A stretch of 19,653 nucleotides of DNA from Chitinophagales bacterium (GTDB taxonomy: Bacteria > Bacteroidota > Bacteroidia > Chitinophagales > UBA2359): the NCBI GenBank assembly GCA_020629335.1, contig JAHDDN010000052.1, positions 1 to 19,653 of the forward strand, written 5' to 3'. The notes beneath the pieces are model-generated. The model made no database searches. It worked only from the letters and a program-made list of their open reading frames with translations, and was not told the origin of the DNA. Below are positions 1 through 9,346 of the stretch, piece after piece. Positions within the stretch are counted from its first letter, which is position 1; each line of letters starts with the position of its first letter. The position numbers and the translations under genes were made by a program.

Positions 1-247
1 GTTCAGAACTGGCTTAGGGATGGAAGTGGTATGTGGCGTGATGAAGCAGCTTACGGCGCTTAGTGATGCGATGGCTGGCCCGCAGGGCAGACAAGCAGCA
101 CTTAGCAGAGTAGCTGCTGAATAGCCGCATAAGAACGGACAGCCCGACTGCTGCGCTTCGCTTGCAATGCGTAATGCATAATGATGAATGATGAATTTTT
201 GCTCATGCTGCGCACTTGCTTTTCGAGCGCAGCAGGAAGCCCCAAAT
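1..247 (+). repeat. GC-rich dispersed intergenic repeat, copy A
   Basis: First of four related GC-rich elements in otherwise AT-rich intergenic DNA (others at 4745-4990, 12354-12584 and 18345-18585). Shared blocks, in order: GGGATGGAAGTGGTATG, GGCTGGCCCGCAGGGCAG followed by ACAAG, CATAAGAACGGACAGCCCGA, AATGCGTAATGCATAATGAT and a terminal GGAAGCCCC. CTGGCCC-GCA-GGGCAG can fold as a short hairpin. The GCGCTTCGC hairpin segment after GCCCGAC matches copy D and differs from copies B and C. The element may begin left of the window, although copy B starts with the same bases. No protein is inferred from it. Confidence 0.8.
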
Positions 248-255
248 TAGTTGAA

Positions 256-418
256 TAGTGTATTAGTTAATTAGTATATTAGAATAGCTATGAAAAAACA
301 ATAACTACTTACTAATACACTAATTAACTATTTACTATTTAACCAGTATACCAATTAACCATTTACTAATACACTATTTAACCAGTATACCAATTAACCA
401 TTTAACCAATACACCACA
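256..418. repeat. AT-rich inverted and direct repeats abutting the S9 peptidase stop codon
   Basis: An inverted repeat pairs 264-282 with 312-330 (19-nt arms, one mismatch, 29-nt loop). It is followed by a 31-nt direct repeat at 335-365 and 374-404 containing ACCAGTATACCAATTAACC. The block runs to the last base before the stop codon at 419-421. The hairpin could act as a weak terminator for the minus-strand peptidase gene. The ACCAATTAACC core recurs at 5040-5068 and, diverged, in the tandem array at 14105-14320. Confidence 0.75.
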
Positions 419-2902
419 TTAACGTGTTTCTGTCTCTGTTTTTTCAGTAGTGTCTCGATTTTTGACGTATTTGTCAAACCAGTTTAGTTGTTCCCATAGG
501 ACGTGCTCGATGGATTCTTTGGCTCGGTATCCGTGATCTTCAAATGGTAGTAAGACTAATCGGGCAGTACCGCCTGAACCTCTTACTGCTTCGTAAAATA
601 CTTCTGACTGGAAGGTAAGGGTACCTGGGTTAGAATCATCATCTCCGTGAATGATCAAAATCGGTTCATTGACTTTGTCTGCAAAGAAGGTTGGCGAGCA
701 ATCGATATAGGATTTGGTTGCTTCAAAAAGGGAGCGACGTTCTCCTTGGAATCCGTATGGTTGATTGGTTTTGTTGTATGAACCGCTTCGGGCAATACCT
801 GCACAGAAGAGATCTGTATGCGCCAATAAATTGGCTACCATCAAGCCTCCGTGACTGTGACCGATTACACCAATTCGATCTGGATCAGCGATGCCCATAT
901 CGACTGCTTTTTTAACGGCTGCTTCTGCATCCGCTACTAATTGTGGGACAAAGGTATCGTATACTGTTTCAGGATCACCGATCATTGGCATGGCAGTATT
1001 GTCTAATACGGCATAGCCTCGCATTAAAAAGTATTTGTGAGAAGCTCCATAAATACGCATAAATCGATTGGAAGATCCTCTTACTTGCCCAGCAGTTTTG
1101 GCACCGCCGTATTCTAATGGATACGCGTAAACGACAGTAGGTACTTTAGTTCCTTTTTTATAGCCTGGTGGCAAAAGTAGTTGGAAACTTAATTCAACAC
1201 CATCGTCTCTTTTGTAGCGGATAATTTCGTTTTCTATATCTCGTAATTCTGGGCTTGGGTCTTCAAATTTTGTAATCGGACTTTTGCTAAATGCTCTGCT
1301 ACTTTCTCCTTCTTCAGCTTCAATAGATTCTCCCAATTTTGCCAAATAAAAGTTAGGCACTGTCTTAGTCGATTCAGAACTCATGATGAAGGTATTAGGT
1401 TCTTCCCCGAAGCCAACGAAGTATTCATATTTATCTTTATCACAACGAAATATTCTTTCGATTTCTCCTGTTTCAATATTTCGTTTATCAACAAATGGAC
1501 GATCACCGTCTTTGCTACCTCCACGCCCTCGGAAGTACATAGAACCATCATCTACTTTGATGACATATTTGCCATTATCTAAATAGGTGAAAATTGGGTA
1601 GCCTGGATCATTATAGCGATCACTTTCATCTAAGTCAAACCATAATTTGGAAGTACCTTTGTCAACATCCAATAGCCAAACATAGCGCCATCTTTTCATG
1701 CGTTCCCTTTGATATACCATGAGCATGCCGTCTGATTCGCCCCACATAGTGGATTGTATACGGTGTTCTGCTTTGAATATTTCTTCTGCTTCGCCATTAA
1801 AGGGAGCTTCCCATCGCATTAATTTGTCTCTGAAGTCTACTTCTGCCATTGGATCACCACCATCTAATGCTTCTCTCCAAACCAAACTATGTGGAGCTGT
1901 TGGCTGCCAGGATACAGATCGAGGGCCAGTAATTACTCCACGTACAGGAACTTCATTAGCAGTTGGGTGATTGAAAATTGTTTTGACTAACTTTCCATTG
2001 ATATCCCATACTTCAATATCATTGGCAAATCGCCACCATGCTACTTCATGTGACCACGGTTGTTTCATTCTTTCTACTAGTAGATAATTTCCATCAGGCG
2101 AAATACCTGCATACATATATGCGGCAGATGGACCGACTACTTTTGATTCTTTTGTTTTAGTATCATAGATTACTAATTCACATTGTGTGTAGTAAGTGAA
2201 GAGTTCATCGTCATGAGCGGTCTCTAATAGGTTTCTTGCTTCATAGGTTGATCTTGCAGTTGCCCCTGAATCTTCTAAAATCTTGGGTCCATTTGGTAAG
2301 GCACTTTTGGTAGGAGGAGCCCCACGATCACTAATTTTTCTCACCAAAATTTTCTCTTGATCTGGAAGCCATTTTACTGCTTGATCCATGATTGGATTCA
2401 AGATCATGTCTGGGACTTTTTCTACACGACCACTAATATCACCCATCCACAATTCGACCCGATCTTCAAATCCGACTGATAAAGCAAATCGTTGACCATC
2501 TACGGTCCAATTGGTGGAGAGTACTTCGGCATCACTTGGAATATTCAGTGGTACCGTTTTGCCATCTTTAATGGTGAGTATTCTTGGAGAAGTACCGCCA
2601 TGTCTGCCGTGATAATAATTATTTTTGGGATTGACACGTATCCCTGCCAGTTTGAGCATAGGGCCCGCCAACTCTGACAGATTTGGATAGTAAATAGGAT
2701 CTGTCAGTACCATATGTGTCTTAGTTGGAGAGGTAGAAGTTCTCGGTAATTGAGGGGCGTAGAGAATTTTGAGGATGTCTTCTTCAGGAGATTGCCAGAC
2801 ATTGGCATTATCTTCCGTACTTGCATCTTGTGCATTGATAGTTTGATTGCTTAGCAAGCAGATGCAGCTAAGCAGTAGCAATGTGTAAAAAGGTTTTTTC
2901 AT
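419..2902 (-). CDS. Secreted S9-family serine peptidase, glutamyl endopeptidase (S9D)-like
   Basis: Probable periplasmic or secreted prolyl-oligopeptidase-fold serine peptidase of 827 residues. An N-terminal signal peptide (MKKPFYTLLLL..., likely cut after N-A-Q near residue 25) supports the start at 2902; an in-frame ATG at 2944 would only add 14 non-signal residues in front of it. The N-terminal half is a beta-propeller-like region. It opens with the APQLPRTSTSPT and LSELAGPMLKLAGIRVNP segments that resemble chloroplast and bacterial glutamyl endopeptidases. The C-terminal alpha/beta-hydrolase domain carries the triad: Ser683 in GHSHGG, Asp756 in HGDDD and His790 in EDHGY. All three are present, so it should be active. 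It probably cleaves after Glu in peptides; the specificity is inferred from family resemblance only. It stands alone, downstream of the photolyase on the same strand with a 198-bp gap. Confidence 0.85.
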   Translation of the reverse strand: MKKPFYTLLLLSCICLLSNQTINAQDASTEDNANVWQSPEEDILKILYAPQLPRTSTSPTKTHMVLTDPIYYPNLSELAGPMLKLAGIRVNPKNNYYHGRHGGTSPRILTIKDGKTVPLNIPSDAEVLSTNWTVDGQRFALSVGFEDRVELWMGDISGRVEKVPDMILNPIMDQAVKWLPDQEKILVRKISDRGAPPTKSALPNGPKILEDSGATARSTYEARNLLETAHDDELFTYYTQCELVIYDTKTKESKVVGPSAAYMYAGISPDGNYLLVERMKQPWSHEVAWWRFANDIEVWDINGKLVKTIFNHPTANEVPVRGVITGPRSVSWQPTAPHSLVWREALDGGDPMAEVDFRDKLMRWEAPFNGEAEEIFKAEHRIQSTMWGESDGMLMVYQRERMKRWRYVWLLDVDKGTSKLWFDLDESDRYNDPGYPIFTYLDNGKYVIKVDDGSMYFRGRGGSKDGDRPFVDKRNIETGEIERIFRCDKDKYEYFVGFGEEPNTFIMSSESTKTVPNFYLAKLGESIEAEEGESSRAFSKSPITKFEDPSPELRDIENEIIRYKRDDGVELSFQLLLPPGYKKGTKVPTVVYAYPLEYGGAKTAGQVRGSSNRFMRIYGASHKYFLMRGYAVLDNTAMPMIGDPETVYDTFVPQLVADAEAAVKKAVDMGIADPDRIGVIGHSHGGLMVANLLAHTDLFCAGIARSGSYNKTNQPYGFQGERRSLFEATKSYIDCSPTFFADKVNEPILIIHGDDDSNPGTLTFQSEVFYEAVRGSGGTARLVLLPFEDHGYRAKESIEHVLWEQLNWFDKYVKNRDTTEKTETETR

Positions 2903-2966
2903 ATTGATTATTTTAGGACCAATAGGGATTTGAGTATTGAACATGTTTAAAATTTTCTATTAAAGC

Positions 2967-2984
2967 TGAAAACTTTAAATGAGT
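2967..2984 (-). repeat. 18-nt motif GAACTCATTTAAAGTTTT (copy 1 of 3)
   Basis: Identical to the reverse complement of 6804-6821, and one mismatch from 6946-6963. It lies just downstream of a possible -7 box, in the predicted 5' leader of the S9 peptidase gene. It may be a regulatory site or a remnant of a larger palindromic repeat. Confidence 0.5.
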
Positions 2985-2994
2985 TCTGAAATAA

Positions 2995-3002
2995 CAAATA
3001 TA
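2995..3002 (-). promoter_or_regulatory. Possible Bacteroidota -7 box for the S9 peptidase gene
   Basis: On the minus strand this reads TATATTTG, a full match to the Bacteroidota TAnnTTTG -7 consensus, about 90 bp upstream of the start codon at 2902. No clear TTTG -33 element sits at the usual spacing, so the call rests on one box. Confidence 0.35.
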
Positions 3003-3100
3003 AGATACAAGAAATAAGATTCTGCATCTTTTATGTTAAAAAACCTTATTAAGTGTTGGCAAATCAATACGATCCAAATCCCATGGTCTGGCGACCCTAT

Positions 3101-4582
3101 TTAATTGCTGCTCTTCGATGTCTTTTTTTTAATTATTCTATTTCTGGTGTGTAGTTGAATAATTCGTTTATTCTCTTTTTTTACTAGTTCATTTTTGCGA
3201 TGCCCCCATATTTTTGCTCTGGCAATTTTACCACTATTTGCTAAATCAACGATGGGGGCTGGATAATCGGAATTGATGTTATTAAAGGCTTTGTCGAGAG
3301 GAGTCATTGTCCATGGTTCGTGGATGAATGCAAGGGGTACATTTCTTAATTCTGGGATCCATTGCTTAATGAAAATACCATCTGGATCGTGATCTTTAGA
3401 TTGTTTGACAGGATTATACATTCTAATGGTGTTGATACCTGTTGTACCAGCTTGCATCTGGAATTGCGGATAATGGATGCCTGGTTCATAGTCTAAAAAT
3501 AGTCTGGCTAAATGATAGACGCCTTTTTTCCAATCGCAATCAAAGTGATGGCAAAATACAGATACGAGCATGGCCCTCATCCGAAAATTAATCCAGCCTG
3601 TTTCTTTTAAGCAGCGCATACAGGCATCGACGAGTGGGAATCCTGTTCGGCCTTCTTTCCAGGCTTGGATGTGTGCATCTTTATTGGTGAAAGGCATACT
3701 TTCGTAGCCACGATTGATACAGCGAGTTTCATAATCGCATTCTACTTCAAATTTTTGGATGAAATGACAATGCCACTTCAATCTCATTAACATATTGTTA
3801 AAGCTTCTCTTATTGATTGAATAATTAGGATGTGCTTTTACATATTGATAAGCTTGGCGAATGCTCAAGTTCCCCCAAGCTAGGTATGGTGAAATACGCC
3901 CACAGGATTTGCGACTTTGTAATGGTTTGGAAATGTGTCGGCTATAATTTTTGCCTCTATCTTTACAAAAAGATTGGAGGTAGCGCCAGCCGAATTCTGA
4001 TCCTGCTTGTTGAAAAACTGTTGGGTAAACTTCTAATTTTTGTTGTAAGGATTGAGCAAGTGGAAAAGGGTGCTCAATAGTTGTATTATTATTGGGGGAA
4101 AATTGATTCTTGATTAGTGGCTTATGTATCTGTTCATACCACTGTTTATCCCAGTTTTTGCGATTACGAATGCCGCGGACTATTCCATCTCGTTGATATT
4201 CTTGCCAGTGGATGGCTTTTTTTTTGAAAAACTTTGCTACAGTTTTATCTCGTTTCCAAGTGGTAAGAATACCACTTTCTTGATGGGAAAAAACTTGCTT
4301 GATTTGGAAGGTCGTAGCCAGCCATTGGAAAACATCTATTGCCTCAGCATGGCAAATCAGCACTTGTCGGTTGTATGGCTTTAGTTGTGCATTGATTGCG
4401 TTGATAGAGTGGAAAATAAACTGTTGATGTCTTAGGGAATTATCGGGATAATTAAGTAGGGAAGGCTCGAAAATGTATAGTAGGAGATAATCTTGAGAGG
4501 CATTTTCAGCATGAAAAAGGGGGGCATGGTCTTGAAGTCGAAGATCCCTTTTTAACCAAACGATATTTAGTTCTTTTTGCAT
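3101..4582 (-). CDS. Cryptochrome/deoxyribodipyrimidine photolyase family protein
   Basis: Flavoprotein of 493 residues, of usual length for the photolyase/cryptochrome superfamily. The N-terminal Rossmann antenna domain opens with [13 protein letters not shown]. The helical FAD-binding domain includes [22 protein letters not shown] (here [16 protein letters not shown]), [21 protein letters not shown] and [17 protein letters not shown]. This fits light-driven repair of UV-induced pyrimidine dimers, or a blue-light sensor; sequence alone does not decide. The segment that holds the FAD-proximal Trp in classical CPD photolyases (near residues 370-382 here) reads [13 protein letters not shown], with no Trp. 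The C-terminal tail after about residue 460 is very basic (KKENKR, KKKTSK). The start at 4582 gives [13 protein letters not shown], which fits the family. It is monocistronic-looking: repeats lie upstream and a 198-bp gap lies downstream before the S9 gene. Confidence 0.88.
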   Translation of the reverse strand: MQKELNIVWLKRDLRLQDHAPLFHAENASQDYLLLYIFEPSLLNYPDNSLRHQQFIFHSINAINAQLKPYNRQVLICHAEAIDVFQWLATTFQIKQVFSHQESGILTTWKRDKTVAKFFKKKAIHWQEYQRDGIVRGIRNRKNWDKQWYEQIHKPLIKNQFSPNNNTTIEHPFPLAQSLQQKLEVYPTVFQQAGSEFGWRYLQSFCKDRGKNYSRHISKPLQSRKSCGRISPYLAWGNLSIRQAYQYVKAHPNYSINKRSFNNMLMRLKWHCHFIQKFEVECDYETRCINRGYESMPFTNKDAHIQAWKEGRTGFPLVDACMRCLKETGWINFRMRAMLVSVFCHHFDCDWKKGVYHLARLFLDYEPGIHYPQFQMQAGTTGINTIRMYNPVKQSKDHDPDGIFIKQWIPELRNVPLAFIHEPWTMTPLDKAFNNINSDYPAPIVDLANSGKIARAKIWGHRKNELVKKENKRIIQLHTRNRIIKKKTSKSSN

Positions 4583-4627
4583 CTTGAACTTTATAACAGC
4601 AGGAGGAGAGTTTGGTTCATGGAAATA

Positions 4628-4704
4628 GAAATGACATATCTTGTTTAGATAGGGTATTTCATTTTTTATTTTTGGAAGCTATTTACAAGGAGATATGTCA
4701 TTTC
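4628..4704 (+). repeat. 77-bp palindromic element with 14-bp terminal inverted repeats, copy 1
   Basis: Perfect 14-bp terminal inverted repeats (GAAATGACATATCT and AGATATGTCATTTC) flank a 49-bp T-rich interior. A second element of exactly the same length lies inverted at 18219-18295. Beyond the termini, TGTTTAGAT next to the left end and AGG next to the right end are shared, so the element has a defined orientation. No target-site duplication is evident. It lies between glnS and the photolyase gene. Confidence 0.8.
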
Positions 4705-4744
4705 AATATCAAAGAAATTCATAGTTTATCGTTCATCATTCATA

Positions 4745-4990
4745 GTTCAGAACTGGCTTAGGGATGGAAGTGGTATGTGGCGTCGAGAGGGGGCTAATGT
4801 AGCTTAGGTACGCGAAGGCTGGCCCGCAGGGCAGACAAGCGGGCCTTAGCGTAATAGCCGCTGAACAGCCGCATAAGAGCGGACAGCCCGACCGAGCGCC
4901 TTCGGCGAATGCGTAATGCATAATAATGAACGATGAATGATTTTTAATGATCCAAATATTGGGAAAAGCAAAGCGAGGGAAGCCCCCAAT
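4745..4990 (+). repeat. GC-rich dispersed intergenic repeat, copy B
   Basis: Same orientation as copy A, and identical to it over the first 38 bases or so (GTTCAGAACTGGCTTAGGGA onward). It carries the conserved GGCTGGCCCGCAGGGCAG hairpin and the CATAAGAGCGGACAGCCCGA block. The variable hairpin here is CGCC-TTC-GGCG, the type also seen in copy C. It ends with GGAAGCCCCC. AT-rich inverted repeats follow directly, as they do after copy A. Confidence 0.8.
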
Positions 4991-5007
4991 TTTGAACAAT
5001 AGTATAT

Positions 5008-5058
5008 TAGTTAATTGGTGTATTAGTTCATTAGCAATCCTAATACACCAATTAACTA
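5008..5058 (-). terminator. Perfect 19-bp AT-rich inverted repeat downstream of glnS
   Basis: TAGTTAATTGGTGTATTAG at 5008-5026 is exactly reverse-complementary to 5040-5058, with a 13-nt loop. It lies 10 bp past the glnS stop codon, where a terminator is expected. There is no clean U-run after the stem, so a terminator role is only likely. The arm sequence is shared with the repeat block near 264-330. Confidence 0.5.
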
Positions 5059-5068
5059 TTTTACCAAT

Positions 5069-6757
5069 CTATTTCTTCTTTTGCATCTTAGCCCATGAAT
5101 CTCTTAGGGCGACAGTGCGATTGAAGACAAGTTTATCTTCTGTGGAATCTTGATCTACGATAAAGTAACCTTTGCGCATGAATTGGAATTGGTGTCCTAC
5201 TTCACTTGCTTTGAGGTTAATTTCTAATTTGGCATCGGAGATTACTTGGAGCGAATCTGGATTGAGTAGCTCTAAGAAATCTTTTTCTTTATTGCCTGCT
5301 GGATCTTCATCGCTGAAGAGTCGATCATAGATGCGTACTTCCGCATTGATGGCGTGTGGTACGGATACCCAATGGATGGTCCCTTTTACTTTGATACCAC
5401 TGGTATCTTCTCCGCTTTTACTATCTGGATGATAGCTACAGTGAATTTCTGTGATCTCGCCATTTTCGTCTTTGATGAAATTCTCACAAGTGATGATGTA
5501 AGCATTTTTGAGACGTACGGAACGGCCTGGGCCTAATCGGAAATACTTTTTAGGTGGTTCTTCCATGAAGTCCCCTCGTTCGATGTATAATTCTTTAGAG
5601 AATGGAATCATACGCGTGCTGCCTGTTGGATCTTCTGGATTATTGATGGCCTCTAAATCTTCCGTTTGTCTTTCTGGATAATTAGTGATGATTAATTTCA
5701 CTGGATCAAGTACGGCCATGACTCTTGGCGTTGTCTTATTGAGATCTTCACGAACGTAGAATTCTAAGAGTGCCAAGTCGATGATGTTTTCTCTTCTGGC
5801 AACACCTACTTGTTGTGCAAACTTTCTAATAGACGCTGGCGTGTAACCTCTTCTTCTCATGCCTGATATCGTCGGCATACGTGGGTCATCCCATCCTGAT
5901 ACGTGATTCTCTTCTACCAGTTTTCGTAGCTTACGCTTACTCATGATGGTGTAGTTGAGATTCAATCGAGCGAACTCAATTTGTTGTGGACGATAGATAC
6001 CTAACTCGATTAGGAACCAATCATAAAGCGGTCTGTGTACTTCAAACTCTAAGGTACAAATAGAGTGGGTGATCCCTTCGATAGAGTCGCAAATACCGTG
6101 AGCAAAATCGTAGGTTGGATAAATATTCCATTTATCTCCTGTGCGGTGATGTGGCGTTTTTAGAATACGGTACATGATTGGATCACGCATGTGCATATTA
6201 GGTGATGCCATATCAATTTTAGCACGTAATACTCTGGCGCCTTCTTCAAATTCGCCTTTGTTCATTCTTTCTAAAAGGTCAAGATTTTCTTCTACTGAAC
6301 GATTTCTGTAAGGACTTTCTGTACCTGGGCGAGTCGGAACGCCTCTCATTTCTCTTAATTCTTCTACTGTAGAATCGTCTACATAGGCGCTTCCTTTTTT
6401 GATCAATTGTACCGCATAATCGTATAATTGCTGATAGTAATCAGACGCATAAAGTATATCGGCATTCCATTGGTAGCCTAACCATTGGACATCTTTCTTG
6501 ATAGAATCTACGTATTCTACATCTTCCGCGACTGGGTTGGTATCGTCGAATCGTAGGTTTGTTTTGCCCCCATATTTTTTTCCTAATTCGAAGTTGAGGC
6601 AAATAGATTTGGCGTGGCCTATATGGAGGTATCCATTAGGCTCAGGGGGGAAACGGGTATGTACTCTATTATCGTACTTTCCTGTTTTGTTATCTTCTTC
6701 AACGATTTGCTCAATAAAATTGAGCGATTCATTGTTTTCATTTGTAATATTGCTCAT
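5069..6757 (-). CDS. glnS: Glutaminyl-tRNA synthetase
   Basis: Cytoplasmic class Ic aminoacyl-tRNA synthetase that charges tRNA-Gln with glutamine using ATP. At 562 residues it is close to the usual bacterial length (about 550). The HIGH signature is at residues 45-48 within [15 protein letters not shown], and the KMSKS-type loop is MSKRK at residues 272-276. Other GlnRS features are the FDDTNP segment after the HIGH motif, the [10 protein letters not shown] segment of the anticodon-binding beta-barrels, and a C-terminal [11 protein letters not shown]. The FDDTNP and [15 protein letters not shown] context favours GlnRS over GluRS. The start at 6757 gives a short acidic N-terminal lead of about 30 residues. 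It appears to be transcribed alone; the 242-bp upstream gap holds a nested inverted repeat rather than an obvious promoter. Confidence 0.97.
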   Translation of the reverse strand: MSNITNENNESLNFIEQIVEEDNKTGKYDNRVHTRFPPEPNGYLHIGHAKSICLNFELGKKYGGKTNLRFDDTNPVAEDVEYVDSIKKDVQWLGYQWNADILYASDYYQQLYDYAVQLIKKGSAYVDDSTVEELREMRGVPTRPGTESPYRNRSVEENLDLLERMNKGEFEEGARVLRAKIDMASPNMHMRDPIMYRILKTPHHRTGDKWNIYPTYDFAHGICDSIEGITHSICTLEFEVHRPLYDWFLIELGIYRPQQIEFARLNLNYTIMSKRKLRKLVEENHVSGWDDPRMPTISGMRRRGYTPASIRKFAQQVGVARRENIIDLALLEFYVREDLNKTTPRVMAVLDPVKLIITNYPERQTEDLEAINNPEDPTGSTRMIPFSKELYIERGDFMEEPPKKYFRLGPGRSVRLKNAYIITCENFIKDENGEITEIHCSYHPDSKSGEDTSGIKVKGTIHWVSVPHAINAEVRIYDRLFSDEDPAGNKEKDFLELLNPDSLQVISDAKLEINLKASEVGHQFQFMRKGYFIVDQDSTEDKLVFNRTVALRDSWAKMQKKK

Positions 6758-6803
6758 AATGTGTTTTGATAAACTTTGGAGCTTTTAAAGCTCTTAAAAC
6801 ATT

Positions 6804-6963
6804 GAACTCATTTAAAGTTTTTCTATTGACTTAGAAAATCGCTGTTTTTACGTATTGCTTCTTTATTTTTTCGGTCCGTAGTTCTGCTATGAACCTCAAA
6901 AATGCTTTGAACTACGAAAAAATAGCTAATTTTCAGCTGCATTATAAAACTTTAAACGAGTTC
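6804..6963. repeat. Nested inverted repeat between the ELWxxDGT gene and glnS
   Basis: The outer arms 6804-6821 (GAACTCATTTAAAGTTTT) and 6946-6963 pair with one mismatch. Inner arms CGTAGTTC (6877-6884) and GAACTACG (6909-6916) pair perfectly; they are flanked outside by a T-run and an A-run, giving a terminator-like hairpin in either direction. It probably terminates the ELWxxDGT gene, and part of it lies in the glnS leader. The outer arm recurs at 2967-2984. Confidence 0.6.
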
Positions 6964-6999
6964 ATTTCTATTTTTGTATGGGAATGCAATTTAAACTTT

Positions 7000-9165
7000 T
7001 TATTGCTTTTCAAATTTTTTGATGATCGTTGATTGATCATTGTTTAGACTGATTTCTATCATATAGACACCCTTTACTAAGTGGCTAATATCAATGTCTA
7101 AACTATTTTGTTGATTTGATAGCCATTGTTTAACAAGACTTCCTTTCAAATCGAATATTTTGATCGTACTAATTATTTGATTGGGTGAATTGATTTTTAG
7201 ATTTTCTTGAGCTGGATTAGGATAAATTTGTAGGTTCCAATCAGCATCATTCTCGATAGCTGTTTGTATTAAGTCAACTCCATCACAATCTTCGTCTATA
7301 CCGTTATTAGCGATTTCTGTGGCTCCAGGGTAGATGTTTTCATTCTCATCATTACAGTCCTCATCAGAATTGAAACCGTCATTATCATTGTCAATTTGTA
7401 GAGCGATGCCATCGCAATCCTCGTCTATGTCATTATTTGGAATTTCTGTGGCATTTGGATTGATCGCTTGATCATTATCATTACAATCCTCATCAGAATT
7501 GAAACCGTCATTATCATTGTCAATTTGTAGAGCGATGCCATCGCAATCCTCGTCTATGTCATTATTAGGTATTTCAGTAGCAAATGGGTTGATGTTTTCA
7601 TCTTCATCATTACAGTCATTATCAGAATTGAAGCCATCGCCATCATTATCAATTTGTTGAGCGATGCCATCACAATCTTCGTCTATATTATTATTTGGAA
7701 TTTCGGTCGCATTTGGATTAATATTGCTATCGTTGTCATTACAGTCTTGATTCTCATCAAAGCCATCTCCGTCATTATCTACAGCAGGAGTAGCACTTGG
7801 ATCATAGACATGCAATTCACGACCATTACTTGAACTGGTGGCAAAGAAGTAGACTTTGTCCTCAAAGAAAATGAAGTTAGAAGGATTAGAGCTGCCAGAA
7901 GGATTGATATCAGCTACTTCATAAGTACCAAAAGGGGTACCATTAGAAACCCAAAGTTCTTTATTAAAAGAAGAGCTTCCAGCCTTCATATACAGCAGGT
8001 CTCCATTCGTTGCTATATTAGTAGGTAGAGAAAATCCAGAGCTACTTCCTTCATTAATGTCTTTGACCATATAGGTGCCTGCTTCTGTTCCATCAGACCG
8101 CCAGAGTTCATGCCCATGTACTTCATCATCATATTTATAATAGAGGATATCGTTCATGACGAATTTATTTTGAGGAGGATAGCCTTCCTCACCAGGAGTG
8201 GCATCTTTGACCATATAGGTGCCAGCAGCAGTGCCGTCTGTTACAAATAATTCGCCTCCATTTTCTCCATCACTTGCAGGATAATAGGCTAATCCATTCA
8301 TGGTGATAAATAATGGAGAAAAGTCATTTAATGTGCCAGGGGAATTATAAGGGGCATAAGGCACTGTTGTGTCATCAGTCCCTTCAGAGCGCCAAAGTTC
8401 GCCGTTGTGAATCATGATAACGAAATCTCCCATTGCTGTTAAGGCAGCAGGATCGAAACCAAATATATCATTAGGATCTTCATCTTTGATTAAGACGGTT
8501 CCTTCTTCTGTACCATCTGTTTTCCATAAGCCGTCATGAGACGTAAATATGAGTTCGTCATTTAATTCAGCATATTCTCCAGGAAAAGAACCTGTAAAAA
8601 AGGAAGAAGTAGGCGCATCATAGCCAATATTTTTGACCAGATAAGTACCCTCTTCCGTTCCATCTGTACGCCAAAGTTCGTAATTACTATCGGTGTCCGC
8701 ACCAGTATAGTATAGCACATCATTCCATATTTTAAAGAGGTTTCCCGAGTAAGAACCATCTTTATAAACACCATTACCAGTACCTGGGTTAGCATCTTTG
8801 ACTATAAGCGTACCCTCTTCCGTTCCATCCGTTCTCCAGAGTTCTATCCCTTCATCAGCAGTTTCAGCAGTGAATAAAAGATAATCACCAACAGGGTAAT
8901 AATGTTGAGCTTCAGAGTCTGCTAAACCAGGATTAATATCTTTGAGTAATTCTGTTCCCTCTGTGGTACCATCGCTTTTGAAGATTTCAGCACCAAATTC
9001 ATCATCAACAGCGGTAAAATAGATGTGCCCATTCCAAACAGTATAGTCGTTCTTTAGGAATGGATCGGCATCACCGCTACCAGTATTAGCATCAAATACT
9101 AAGGTGACATCTTGGGCATTTAGGCCAATAGAGCATAAGCATAATAGTAGTAAAAATTTGTTCAT
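7000..9165 (-). CDS. Secreted ELWxxDGT-repeat protein with Asp-rich metal-binding repeats and T9SS sorting domain
   Basis: Predicted cell-surface or secreted protein of 721 residues. Start 9165 (MNKFLLLLCLC..., cleavage after N-A-Q) gives a normal signal peptide; ATGs at 9192 and 9198 would only add a polar leader. Residues about 30-450 are ELWxxDGT repeats (ELWRTDGTEEGT, ELFVTDGTAAGT, ELWVSNGTPFGT), a family of unknown function predicted to form beta-propeller-like blades. Residues 463-634 are four 43-residue repeats with DNDGDGF and DCND motifs ending near IDEDCDG. They resemble the MopE-type putative metal-binding motif, with paired Cys in each repeat. The end (about 650-721), IYPNPAQENLKI through a Lys-rich terminus, is a type A T9SS sorting domain. 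So it is likely exported by type IX secretion and anchored at or released from the surface. The ligand is unknown. It is divergently arranged with the GH113-like gene. Confidence 0.88.
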   Translation of the reverse strand: MNKFLLLLCLCSIGLNAQDVTLVFDANTGSGDADPFLKNDYTVWNGHIYFTAVDDEFGAEIFKSDGTTEGTELLKDINPGLADSEAQHYYPVGDYLLFTAETADEGIELWRTDGTEEGTLIVKDANPGTGNGVYKDGSYSGNLFKIWNDVLYYTGADTDSNYELWRTDGTEEGTYLVKNIGYDAPTSSFFTGSFPGEYAELNDELIFTSHDGLWKTDGTEEGTVLIKDEDPNDIFGFDPAALTAMGDFVIMIHNGELWRSEGTDDTTVPYAPYNSPGTLNDFSPLFITMNGLAYYPASDGENGGELFVTDGTAAGTYMVKDATPGEEGYPPQNKFVMNDILYYKYDDEVHGHELWRSDGTEAGTYMVKDINEGSSSGFSLPTNIATNGDLLYMKAGSSSFNKELWVSNGTPFGTYEVADINPSGSSNPSNFIFFEDKVYFFATSSSNGRELHVYDPSATPAVDNDGDGFDENQDCNDNDSNINPNATEIPNNNIDEDCDGIAQQIDNDGDGFNSDNDCNDEDENINPFATEIPNNDIDEDCDGIALQIDNDNDGFNSDEDCNDNDQAINPNATEIPNNDIDEDCDGIALQIDNDNDGFNSDEDCNDENENIYPGATEIANNGIDEDCDGVDLIQTAIENDADWNLQIYPNPAQENLKINSPNQIISTIKIFDLKGSLVKQWLSNQQNSLDIDISHLVKGVYMIEISLNNDQSTIIKKFEKQ
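7264..7779 (-). repeat. Four 129-bp in-frame tandem repeats (Asp-rich metal-binding module)
   Basis: Four consecutive 43-codon units inside the ELWxxDGT gene. The second and third units are nearly identical at DNA level (ATTATCATTGTCAATTTGTA and flanking bases recur), which points to recent duplication. Units differ mainly around the codons before NPxATEI. The copy number is likely to vary between strains. Confidence 0.85.
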
Positions 9166-9263
9166 TTGATTAGTTTGTTTAGTAGTTGACATTATCAAGA
9201 ATAATTTTTAGTTATCATTAAAAAATATTCCTAATGTCTGAGTTTGGTTTTCAAATTAAGTCG

Positions 9264-9295
9264 CAAAAATAGCCATTTTTTGGCAGATATGTTTG
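9264..9295. promoter_or_regulatory. Candidate divergent promoter region
   Basis: The 181-bp gap between the divergent ELWxxDGT and GH113-like genes has a minus-strand TATTTTTG (9264-9271) and a plus-strand TATGTTTG (9288-9295). Both match the Bacteroidota TAnnTTTG -7 consensus. Neither has a convincing TTTG -33 box, and such AT-rich octamers occur by chance, so this is tentative. Confidence 0.25.
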
Positions 9296-9346
9296 TTTAA
9301 CGAGCATCAAATAGTAAAAGTTTCTGATAGGAATGTTAAATTGTGA

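Noticed and set aside
1719..1970. Plus-strand ORFs inside the S9 peptidase and other minus-strand genes
   Set aside because: Shadow frames of strongly supported genes, without family signatures.
2903..2944. N-terminal extension of the S9 peptidase to the ATG at 2944
   Set aside because: It would place 14 polar residues before a clear signal peptide; the internal ATG at 2902 is the better start. The same reasoning was used for the GH20 (16651) and ELWxxDGT (9198) upstream ATGs.
4736..4999. Open frames through the GC-rich elements (also 12384-12599 and 18344-18583) sharing SGCPLLCG- and CLPxGPA-like translations
   Set aside because: All four copies stay open in this frame, but differences between copies fall at all codon positions, block changes alter residues freely, and no shared start codon exists. 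The similarity is explained by the nucleotide repeat.
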